Assembly: GCF_041381155.1 (NCBI RefSeq) | Contig: NC_091134.1 | Coordinates: 5,384,255 to 5,448,254 of the forward strand | DNA: 64,000 bases | Source: Argopecten irradians | Lineage: Eukaryota > Mollusca > Bivalvia > Pectinida > Pectinidae | Direction of reading: 5' to 3' | Shown: positions 1 through 12,200 of the stretch, in pieces | Layout of the letters: each line of letters starts with the position of its first letter | How positions within the stretch are numbered: position 1 is the stretch's first letter | Notes under the pieces: model-generated | Database searches by the model: none | Seen by the model: only the letters and a program-made list of their open reading frames with translations | What the model was told of the DNA's origin: nothing | Position numbers and translations under genes: made by a program

Positions 1-139
1 ATAGCTCCCTTGATTTATTTCGTTATTTGTTCAAGACCTAAAGTTTAAGTGATGGTTGGTAGGCTTATTTGAATTTTCCCGCCAACAAAATTCGAAACTA
101 AACTATGCTACGTGTGATAGCTTTACATCTTCATTCAAA
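1..139 (+). promoter_or_regulatory. 5' UTR / proximal promoter region of EXOSC10
   Basis: Sequence directly upstream of the chosen EXOSC10 start. It has no TATA box at a convincing distance. The start codon sits in CAAAATGGCGAC, which also resembles the YY1 class of sites that overlap initiation codons. The transcription start cannot be placed. Confidence 0.4.
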
Positions 140-223
140 ATGGCGACGCCCATGCAGACGTCTACGATAGAAACAACAGAGGAGTTTTTACCTGGAATAA
201 AAGATGTTACAGAATTTACACAG
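140..223 (+). CDS. EXOSC10: EXOSC10 exon 1
   Basis: Encodes residues 1-28, from MATPMQ to DVTEFTQ, ending in phase 0 at CAG|GTATTC. The segment EEFLPGIKDVTEF matches the human N-terminal region VLPGFPDADSF in spacing and character. Intron 1 is 7.5 kb and full of mobile DNA. Confidence 0.85.
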
Positions 224-3200
224 GTATTCTATATACACAATGATAACAAGTGATTGACACTGAAAAAATGTTTTGTGGTGGACCATTCCATAATGTTTTG
301 ATCAAGTGCCGTATTTCGCTTTACCAATTGCACGTGTCTCTATTAAACAGTGACACTACATGTAGTATGACTATCAGCTGAAGACTGTCGCAGTCTCATT
401 TAAGGACATTAATGACATTTATTGACAGATTTTTGGCACAGGATAACATATCCTCTACACCAGACTCAAATTATGTACATACTTTATGAATGCAGTTATG
501 GATTGTAATCAATTTACACACACAGCTCAGTTTGTCAATTAAATTAGCCTTGAAATAATAAAATAGATCTATATTTTTCCAATCTCTATCCAGTTCATTT
601 AATTTCAAAACAATTTAAGTTCTTAGCACGAACTATACACTCTCTGGTAAGTTGTTCCGCACTGCTGCAGTACATAGTGAAAAACTTTTTTATCTCTTTA
701 CAGTGTTACATTGTTGAGGGTATACTTTTAAAGAATTTCCTCTATTTCTGGACCGCCACGAAACATCTTTCCACATCTTCAAAAATCCTGTAACTTCATG
801 ATCGTACATTTCGTTGGTTATTTTGTAAATTTCTATCATATCTCCTCTATCCATTTAACGACAATGTGATGTATTCCATATGCTTTTAGTCTTTTAAGTA
901 ATCTCTCAGACCTAAACTAAAATGTAACCTAGTTCTGTCTGTATATACTCATGTAAGCCTCGATACTCTTTGAGACCATAATAATTCTTTATCGGAAAAT
1001 AACAAAAAAGCCTTATTAAAATTTCCACAACAAACCTTGTGCTTATTTTGCTAGTCCATGTTTGCCGTTTTTAGAGAATTTTCATGTTTTGTATTTTTCT
1101 TTCAGTTCAAAATATTTTATTGAGCATCAAAAGGATTGGATAACAGGCAGTGCCTATACTGCTCCTTTCCTGGAATTTTTCTTTCACAGAATCCTGCATT
1201 AGACCGTCTTTACGTTAATTTTTTCCGCTGCTAGTCAGTTGGACAACTAAAACCTAAAATTTTACTAGTCCGACTATTTAATCACTAGTCCAAATTATGT
1301 ATACAGCCGTTTTGCGTCAGTCATAATCAGTTTACGATTTTTGACCCTAACTATAATCTGGATGTGTACACATGTTCGTGAACACAAATTCTTACACAAT
1401 GATGCATCCTGACTGAAGTAATCGAATACTCTAATATAAGCTTTCAAATGTGTTGAAAAATGCAATTAGTATTTTTAGCCCACCATCATCAGATGGTGGG
1501 CTATTCAAATCGCCTTTCGTCCGTGGTCCGTCGTCCGTCCGTCCGTCCTTCCGTCTACAGTCCTTTCATCCGTCCTTCCGTCCGTCCGACCGCTATTTCT
1601 CAGAAAGTACTGAAGGGATCTTTCTCAAATTTCATATGTCTGTTCCCTTAGGGCCCTAGTTGTGCATGTTGCATTTTGGGACCGATCGGTCAACAAGATG
1701 GCCGACAGGCGGCCATCTTTGATTTTGATAGTTAAAGTTTGTTACCGCTATTTCTCAAAAAGTGCTGAAGGGATCTTTCTCAAATTTCATATACAGGTTC
1801 CCCTAGGACCCTAGTTGTGCATATTACATTTTGGGACCGATCGATGAACAAGATGGCGGAGAGGCGGCCATCTTGGATTTTGATAGTTAAAGTTTGTTAC
1901 CGCTATTTCTCAAAAAGTATTGAAGGGATCTTTCTCAAATTTCATATATAGGTTCCCCTAGGGCCCTAGTTGTGCATGTTGCATTTTGGGACCGATCGGT
2001 GAACAAGATGGCCGACAGGCGGCCATCTTGTAATTTGATAGTTAAAGTTTGTTACCGCTATTTCTCAAAAAGTACTGAAGGGATCTTTCTCAAATTTCAT
2101 ATAAAGGTTCCCCTAGGGCCCTAGTTGTGCATGTTGCATTTTGGGATAGACTGGTTCCCGCCTCAGTTACCTCCCTTGCGTACGCTTCAACTGAGGACCG
2201 GTAGCGGGTAGCCATCTTGAGTGGGAATTCCAACTCCAGAGTACTAGTAGTGCGCATCATTTCTGCGCATGATATGTCATCATGGAGACGGCTTCTTCCG
2301 TTAAGAGAAAATAACGTCATTAATCGTTCCTATGAACACTCTAAACTCTGTTAGCACGAAATGATTTCAAAATTTAAGATCTTATTTACTTTTGTTTATA
2401 TATCGTTCAAATAAATTATTTATTCTTTACTTTAAGATCCATCGCTTCATGCGTAAAGGGGTTTCCCACGCCTAAAAAAAGTAATGCCAGCGAACCGGAT
2501 ATGTAGATTGACCAATCAAAAAATCATCATGGTTACTCGCTACCGGTCCCTAGTGAGCGGAGCGCAGCCTGGCGGAGAGTAGAGAACTAAGGGAAGGGAA
2601 CCAGTCTACATTTTGGGACCGATCGGTGAACAAGATGGCCGACAGGCGGCCATCTTGTAATTTGATAGTTAAAGTTTGTTACCACTATTTCTCAAAAAGT
2701 ACTGAAGGGATCTTTCTCAAATTTCATATAAAGGTTCCCCTAGGGCCCTAGTTGTGCATGTTGCATTTTGGGACCGATCGGTGAACAAGATGGCCACCAG
2801 GCAGCCATCTTGGATTTTGATAGTTAAAGTTTGTTACCGCTATTTCTCAAAAAGTACTGAAGGGAACTTTCTCAAATTTCATATATAGGTTCCCCTAGGG
2901 CCCTAGTTGTGCATGTTGCATTTTGGTACCGATCGTTGAACAAGATGGCCGATAGGCGGTCATCTTGGATTTTGATAGTTAAAGTTTGTTACTGCTATTT
3001 CTCAAAAAGTACAGAAGGGATCTTTCTCAAATCTCATATATCGGTTCCCCTAGGACCCTTGTTGTGCATATTGTATTTTGGGACCGACTGGTCAACAAGA
3101 TGGCCGACAGGCAGCCATCTTGGATTTTAATGGTTAAAGTTTGTTACCACTATTTCTCAAAAAGAGCTAAAGGGATCTTTCTCAATTTTTATATACAGGT

Positions 3201-6200
3201 TTCCCTAGGACCCTAATTGTGCATATTGCATTTTGGTACCGATTGGTGAACAAGATGGCCGACAGGCGGTCATCTTCGATTTTGATAGTTAAAGTTTGTT
3301 ACTGCTATTTCTCAAAAAGTACTGAAGGGATCTTTCTCAAATTTCATATGTCGGTTCCCCTAGGACCTTAGTTGTGCATATTGCATTTTGGGACCGACTG
3401 GTCAACAAGATGGCCGACAGGCGGCCATCTTGGATTTTAATGGTTAAAGTTTGTTACCACTATTTCTAAAAAAGTGCTAAAGGGATCTTTCTCAAATTTC
3501 ATATACAGGTTCCCCTAGGACCCTAATTGTGCATATTGCATTTTGGGACCAATCGGAAACAAGTTGACCGACTGACGGCCATCTTGGATTCTGATAGTTA
3601 AAGTTTGTTTATCAATATTTCTCAAAAAGTACTGAAGGGATCTTTCTCAAATTCCATGCATAGTTTCCCCTTGTACCCTAGTTGTGCATAGTACATTTAA
3701 GGACTGATCCATAATGCCTTTCGGCACTGATCGGTAAACAAGATGGCAAACCGGCCGCCATCTTAGATTTCATTGTTGAAGTTTGTTACCACTATGTCTT
3801 AGAAAGTACTATAGCGATCTGTTTCAAATTTTATATGTAGTGTGTTTGAAAAAGTTTGAAAAGCAGGGAAAAGATCCCTCTTTCCATTGTCAGACATAGA
3901 TCATTCTTTGGTGGGCGCCAAGATCCCTCTTGGATCTCTTGTTACCAATTGTAATCAGTTGGAGAGCCACTAGTCCAATCGGACTAGTTCATTACGATTG
4001 CAACTAGTCCGGCTGTAAAATTACTAGTCGTGGACATCGGACTAGTGCTTAAAGTCGTAGACTGAAATATAGGGTAGCTTATTGATTACTCCATGTGGTG
4101 ACTGCACTCAGGTGCGAGACTGTTACCCATATGTGGAGTCTACATTTTATGCTTAAAGGATTTGTGCAGCCAAAATTTTTTTTTGATAATACGTCAGGAT
4201 ATATTGCTTTAGATGAATGAAAAATCAAGTCCCACCCAACGAATCGTCTAGCTTTTAGCGCTATTGGTTGGTTTTGGTCATGATTTACGGGTAGTGTCGT
4301 CTACGGGTCAGAGATAATGAGCTAGGCGGTCACGTGGTCTTGTGAAGTCCGAGTAGTCTGCGGCTACACAAGGTAAGCCTAATACTATACATGTATACAG
4401 CATATATACGTATACATAGATCTACATTATGGGTTTTTCGAATAAATGGTTATTCTAGCTTTATGATGACGATATTTTCAGTTTCAAAACATTCCATTTG
4501 TTTATCGAACTTTAGATTAGATAATCTGTCCAATTTGATAGATATATCAAAATGATGTTCGGATCAGTCTGGACTGAGATTTAGATAGCATATTATGTAA
4601 ATTTCTGTGTAATAAAAACAGTATAATGTAACACTATATTTTTACGAGTAAAATTACAAAAATAAGCATGAATATATCTAGAATGTGTGTTTTTATTTCA
4701 AACTTCTGCCATAACGATGCAAACACGGCACAGATTATAATTAAAATAAAATGTGGACGGTTATCAGTTATGTGATATTGGAGTAACAGTACGGAACTTA
4801 AACCGAAAATAATATGTATATCTATATTGTTGCCTTTGAAACTTTATCCATAACCTTTACTACATATGTATTATGTTATAAATTATATTAAATCCTTAAA
4901 ATAGTATATTCATTGTCGATCCTTTTGTATATCATACCGAGATTTAATAGTATGATATATGAACATTTATCGCATTATCCAAAAAGTAACCACATTTAGT
5001 GTTCAAATGAAAAATGAAATTACTTTTATACAGGCATTAAAAATAGATATATCTTGTACCTTTTCAAAAATACACTTAGTGATATTTAAATAAGTGTATT
5101 TAGTGTGGTAATACTGTAACCCTTCTTGTATGACTATACATGTAGATTCGAAACGGTGAAAATACATGCTTAGAATTTTCACTAATACCTTAGAAATTAC
5201 GGGAGATTTCTAAATGCCACGATTCTGTAATTACAGTTCTAGACTGGAATAATTTTTAAGGTTAAATCTTTAGTTGAAATAGTTCTTAGAACCATTTTTG
5301 TTTCTGAATAAGTCAACTTCCATTATTGTTTTATCTGTGTACGACATATATATATGTAATATCTATTCCTAGGTATGATCAGGTATATTTTATTTTTTGC
5401 TTTTACATTTTCAATTTAAAAATGGAGGTGACAATAAAAAACCTAGAGCATAGATGTACGGGGTTTCCATAATTCAAATCGCAATCCAATTAACGGATGT
5501 CCTAACCTGATTGACAGTAAGACAATAGCAAATACCCGATATAGTCCACCGAATAGCAAATTGCCCGCGGCCAGGTAATTACAGGTGAGTTCGATGAATG
5601 GCGTTGTGTACAGGTAAACAACATCCTGGTCCAGGTATTACATAACCATCAAACCAAAGGCATGGCTAATTATATATCTATATCGGAGTATCTACTCATA
5701 CATATGTATATCAATTAAAAATTAAAGGCGACCGCACAGTCTGAAAAAAATAGTTTGTTTTGCTTAGATCGAGGGAAACTCCCTTTAGGTGTGACGTCAT
5801 AATCACTTTAGACATCGAGTCGTACCAAAATAAATACCGGTAGTGTAACAGGAGTTTCCTAATTCAATGAGGTCGGAATTTCAAATATTGTGACGATAAT
5901 AGCCGGCAACATAAATGGCAAAAGGCAGTTTACTGCGATCAACAGTGATCAACTGCAAACTGCTAAAAAATGGAAAATGTTCAAGAATGCCAGACGGGCC
6001 GTTGATGCAACGATAAAATATTCCAGTTCTACCAGTCTAAAACATTTGCAAGAAGTATTTGGATATTTACCATATACTACATCACATGTAATGAATATAA
6101 TACTTTTGTAAAATAAACATTTGCAAATATCATCTTGTTCATTGTAGTAAAGTCTTTTTGAAGAGCCGGGTTAATATCCTGTAAATGTCATATAATAAAA

Positions 6201-9200
6201 CAGTTATCAACTTATTTTAAGGTGGATACGGTAAGTTCTCAACCCTCAAAAATGATATAACCCTTGATCAGCCTTCGGCCTCTGGATATATCACTTACTC
6301 GTGTTGATAACTCACCATATATATCCACCTGAAAATAGGTTAATAACTGTAAGATTTACTTATTTTCGGAATGACGGGCCTTCGGACTATTGGGCTGTAA
6401 GACTATTGGACCTTCGGATTAACTGGCCTTCGGACTATTAGTCGGTAGGGATATAAGTGTGTCGCCCACATGAGCTATACAGAATATTTTTTATAAATTT
6501 ATACTATATAAAGATATATTATTGACAGAATGTCAAGGTCCTGTGGCCCAACCAGATGATTATATTGAGAGTTTTGTGACAAAGAAGGGCATACATTTTG
6601 TATCTTTGTAACTTATGGAGATAAAAAAAAAAGAAAATAGCCAAGAAGAATCGAATCAAGATGAAAATGGAATAGCTGTTACTACACTGTACTATGAATC
6701 TTTTTAACAAAAAATTCCAAGAAATACAAAATAATTATGATAGTTCCAAATGATTGAAGTTTAAGCATAATTAATTACTGTAAATAAACTGTTACCACTG
6801 TACTGAACAACTTGTTCAAAATAACTACCATGTATATACATTTAGGTACAAAAATATCTAGTAATGATTAGCTATAGGACCTCTGATTGGTTATTTTTAC
6901 ATTTCTGGATTTGGATTTTGGGTTTTATTAGTTTAACTTCCTATTAACAGACAGGGTCATGTAAGGATGTGCCAGGTTTGTATCGAACTAATGCTGAGTG
7001 ATGATTTCAAATTGCTGTCTTTTGTGGGACAATGCCTCATGAGTTGTTTCCATTATTCTTTGCATTTGCTCCGCTTTACCACAAAAATATTACAGTCTTA
7101 TTTGAGTACAGTTTCAGGGCGCTTTTTTTTCAGCATGATTTGGGGCCGAAAATCGGCCCCATTCCCCATGGCAAAACCTCTAAAAAAATTCCCAATTCAA
7201 CCCTAAAATTTCCCAAAATCGAATTTTCTTGAAAACTATCCAAAAATATTGCATGAACTTAAATGGTTAAGGCTTTAAATATTTGTGAATTGGCTTCAAA
7301 AAATATATAAACTACACTGGAAATAAAAAAAGCTTAATTGTTATGCTTTATGTCATATTTCATAATTTTCCCAAATCTTGGTTTTGGCGCTCCATTTTCC
7401 CAAATTCAAAGCCACAGGCCCCATTCCCAAAGCAATGAGAAAAAGCCCTGAGTTTAGTTACCGGTGCTTTAATATTTGATATTATAATTGAAATATTGCA
7501 TTCAGTAAAAAAATTTAAATGGTCTTACGTTTCTTTCTTTCACTGTAAGTTTATTTAATAATACAGTCATTTCTTACTGTCATCAACTCGGAGTTTACTG
7601 TATGTAAATGATGATTTAGAAATAAGGTCTGATTTTGTTTTTGTTATGAATATGCCTGTAGAATATATAACCTTAATTTTATATGTTTCAGAAAACATTG
7701 CGTGCTGTTCTGCAAGCTACAAAATCTTCAAATGACCTTCCAGCTGCAGGGGATGACTTTGATTATTACTCCAGCTTCCAAAGTTTTAGAGACATCCTGG
7801 ACATTGAAGGAAAACGAATCCTCCATATGTAATTAAAAATTAATCACGTAATAGTCATATTATTTGGACTTAGGCCCAAGGACATTGTTCATTTCTTGAT
7901 TTACATAGTACAAAAACAAGATTTTATGTCCACTGTCACACATATTTCATCATATCCCATCTTATAACATGGTAATTTTTTTCAGTTTCATTCATATTCT
8001 TATTTGCAAACATCTAAAATCTACCTGACCATATTAAATGTAGTGTACAGAATGTGATGCAGCATCAGAATGTGCGAGGGAGGCTTTCCCACGGGAGCTC
8101 CGACGTCCTTGATCTGGAGGACAAATTTGATGTTTTGACAGATGCAAATGACCAGATTTTGGAGAGAGTGGTTAGTACATATTTTAAAATCTCATTTTCC
8201 CAGTTTGTGTGAGATTGTTTCTGCATTATGTAAGACTTGTAATTGAAGTTATAATACAGCTACAGTCAAGACGTTTACATATTTATATTAGCAATATCAG
8301 CTTCTGCTTATAGCCTTAAGCTTATTTAATGAATAAAGACTAAAAAAAAATTGCAGTAAATTAGGAATGAACATTTCACAAATCAGATTCATGCATTCAT
8401 CAGCCTTTAATCAATTAAATCTGTGTTACCATATACCATTTTGAATTTCTACAGCATTTTCCTCAGATCAAAGATGACTGAACAGTTTTGATTTTATTGA
8501 TCAATTTATCGTGTATATCCTATTAACTAGAAAACTTTTGTCGCAGGGAAGCTGGTTAGATGAAGCTTCAGGAATTAAGAAGAAGGACAACACACTGGTG
8601 ATTGCATCAGCAGTGCCCAAACAACAAGCCTCAACTAGCTGGAACAAAAAGGTATCTTTACAATTGGTTTGCTAACACTCAAAGCCTAAGAGGTCTTAAT
8701 ATTGTCTTAAGTATGCTGGAATGAATAGCTCATTTAGTCTGTTTGAAAGAATGAACTTGACCTTTATTCAAGATCACCGAGTCAAATTAAACTGTTATTT
8801 TTAAAAGGCATGGTAATGAAATAAATTACCTTGGCCGTATAAGTTTCATAGAGATGAAATAGTAGAAACAACTTAAAAATTATTTCTTTATTAACAAAGT
8901 ATGCAACACATGTTCTAGTCTCGTTAGTGTATGATAAATATATTGTAAATTACATTTCCATTGAGCCAGGCTACAATTGAGATTTGTTATATTGTTTATA
9001 GAAAAATGCCTTGGCTTCAAAGAGTCCTGCAAGCTATCACCTTCTGTCAGCCAAAAACATTTTGCGCCCACAATTACGATTCAAGGATAAAATTGATAAC
9101 GGAAACTTACCGTTTATCCCGCGGATAAAAGAAAAACCCAATGCCATCAAGTGTCTAGAAGGTAAGCTAAACTTGTTTTGTTCTCTGACTTAGGTACTTT

Positions 9201-12200
9201 TTTTACATGTTATTAGATTATTGAGCTAACTTTACATGTAAATAATCTAATTGCTATTTTTGTTTTAGTTTGGAGCCAATATTTATGTTATTATTAATTT
9301 CCTTAGAACATGTTACAAATTTAATAGTTTACAGCAACATAGATCAAGGAAATGTTCTGTCAAGCTCACATGTAATTGGAATTTAATAAATGTCAATGTC
9401 ATTTGAATGGAATTATGCCAAGTTCATTTGTATTTACATATTTATATGTTTTTGTACATATTGATTTCAATTATTTGACAGTGTTAACTGTTTTGATGTC
9501 TGCAAATTTGATTCTTCAAATCTGAGATCAATTATATTCAAATTTCTTATATAATATTATACATGCAAACTTGTAAAGCATTCTGATTTTTGACCTTATA
9601 TATAATCACCATGACAATTAACCATTCACAGAAAACATATTCTTTACTGATTTATAGACAGCATGAAGTTACCAGATGATGTTACACCAGACACGATGGA
9701 AAATCCCTCGTTCTTGTAAGTTGATTTCTTATGAATTAAAATATCATATTCAATTATGTAATATCAATTAAAATTTATTTCTCTGAAATTACATTGTCAG
9801 GTGCTAATAAAAAAACATTTGATACTTTAAAGAAAAGTTTTGAAAAAGGAAAATTCTTTATATTTGATATTGACATAATACTGATATGATTGTCTGATGA
9901 CTGAAATCTGTTAAAATTTGTGATTTTTTCGTATTTTCCACACTAACAGATACCCACACCCTTACCAGTACGAGCTTGACCACTGGACACCTCGTCCAGA
10001 CACACTGACCACCGTTGTACCCATTGTGAGTGTCAGGGTTCTGTACACATTAAAACAATAAATGGTTGTGTTAATGTCAAACATTGATTTTGTGATTCTG
10101 TGAAATAGTGTTGTTTCAGATGAATTGAATACTGATTATGATGTTATATGTATGACATTGTAAAATGTCAGTTTCTGGTATTTCCTTTTTCATCAACTTT
10201 TGGAATTACTTTCATTGAAAAAAATGATTAATTTAGTACCAATTAAGGTAAGGAGAATGATTTTGATCGATGTTGTAGGAGCCACGTCCATTAGAAGAAA
10301 CGCCTCTCACTATGGTATCTAATGTGTCTGAACTAGTGGAGCTGTGCGATAAACTCAAGACATGTCGAGCTATAGCAGTAGATTTGGAGGTAAGTCGGAG
10401 GAGGTACAAAGAATATATGGTTATATATAGGCAGTATCTGTGGACATATACATGAGTTTATTACATACTTTGTTGTGTGGCTCATTTTACATTCATTTAT
10501 TTCATTCACATAGTACCCTGTAGGGCCCCTGTGATGTGATTGTATCTATGAATTGCTTCATTTTAAATTACTTGATTTGGTGTGGATTTGGTGTGGTTTT
10601 AATTTGGTGTGACTTGATTTGGTGTGACTTGATTGGGTGTGGTTTAATTTGGTGTGGTTTGATTTGGTGTGACTTGATTGGGTGTGACTTGATTTGGTGT
10701 GGTTTAATTTGGTGTGACTTGATTGGGTGTGACTTGATTGGGTGTTACTTGATTGGGTGTGACTTGATTTGGTGTGGTTTAATTGGGTGTGACTTGATTT
10801 GGTGTGGTTTAATTTGGTGTGGTTTAATTTGGTGTGACTTGATTTGGTGTGGTTTAATTTTGAAGATCATTTATAACAATGCCTTATACAGATTTTTGTT
10901 AAGACGGTGACATTTTCTTTGCAGCACCATTCTTACCGCACGTTCCAGGGAATCTTATGTCTCATGCAGATATCCCACACGCGATGAGGATTTTATTGTT
11001 GACACGTTAAAACTCCGTAGTGACCTTCACCTTCTCAATTCTGTATTTACTGACCCCAACATTGTTAAGGTTGGTATCTGTGACTTTAAATATTTAGATT
11101 GTATTTTTTTTCCCTCTAAATTCCATAATTTATAAAAACATGTGTAATGGTATAACATTGTTCATTAGAATGATCTGTGATATTTTCTATTGAAAATGCT
11201 CTACAGTTTAGACATTTTGTTTTATGTTAAAACTATTCCAGATTCCTATGTTATAGGTATTTCACATTTCTGACTGCAGTTATGTTTAATGATGAAGGTA
11301 TGACATGGTTTTTTAGATGACACTGGACATGAAGTTATTGTTTTCATATGTAATTAAAAATTAATCACGTAATTCATATTATTTGGGTGCCCAAGGACAT
11401 TGTTCATTTCTTGATTTACATAGTACAAAAACAAGATTTTATGTCCACTGTCACACATATTTCATCATATCCCATCTTATAACATGGTAATTTTTTTCAG
11501 TTTCATTCATATTCTTATTTGCCAAACATCTAAAATCTACCTGACCATATTAAATGTAGTGTACAGAATGTGATGCAGCATCAGAATGTGCGAGGGAGGC
11601 TTTCCCACGGGAGCTCCGACGTCCTTGATCTGGAGGACAAATTTGATGTTTTGACAGATGCAAATGACCAGATTTTGGAGAGAGTGGTTAGTACATATTT
11701 TAAAATCTTATTTTCCCAGTTTGTGTGAGATTGTTTCTGCATTATGTAAGACTTGTAATTGAAGTTATAATACAGCTACAGTCAAGACGTTTACATATTT
11801 ATATTAGCAATATCAGCTTCTGCTTATAGCCTTAAGCTTATTTAATGAATAAAGACTAAAAAAAATTGCAGTAAATTAGGAATGAACATTTCACAAATCA
11901 GATTCATGCATTCATCAGCCTTTAATCAATTAAATCTGTGTTACCATATACCATTTTGAATTTCTACAGCATTTTCCTCAGATCAAAGTGACTGAACAGT
12001 TTTGATTTTATTGATCAATTTATCGTGTATATCCTATTAACTAGAAAACTTTTGTCGCAGGGAAGCTGGTTAGATGAAGCTTCAGGAATTAAGAAGAAGG
12101 ACAACACACTGGTGATTGCATCAGCAGTGCCCAAACAACAAGCCTCAACTAGCTGGAACAAAAAGGTATCTTTACAATTGGTTTGCTAACACTCAAAGCC

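Larger units (their letters stand above)
7825..11345 (+). repeat. EXOSC10 exon 3-9 block, tandem copy 1
   Basis: First copy of a 3.5-kb direct duplication. It starts at the last four bases of exon 2 (ATAT plus donor GTAATT) and ends in intron 9 at GTTATTGTTTTC, directly abutting the next ATATGTAATT. Introns match copy 2 almost base for base, with scattered substitutions and small indels. Confidence 0.92.

Noticed and set aside
56..139. Upstream in-frame ATG of EXOSC10 at 56
   Set aside because: Weak context and the added 28 residues have no family similarity. The ATG at 140 has a better context and matches the family N-terminus.
5890..6111. 73-codon open frame in EXOSC10 intron 1
   Set aside because: No recognised similarity, no promoter or splice evidence; length is within chance for an AT-rich intron of this size.
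8051..8170. Exon 3 starting after TGTACAG at 8051
   Set aside because: It would require exon 2 to end in phase 0, where no GT donor exists. The acceptor at 8043 fits the phase-2 donor at 7829 and gives a gapless alignment to human EXOSC10.
10536..10910. 124-codon open frame with Leu-Ile-x-Cys-x repeats (and its partner at 14182-14460)
   Set aside because: Product of a 15-bp minisatellite whose period is a multiple of three, inside an intron. No start context, homology or splice support.
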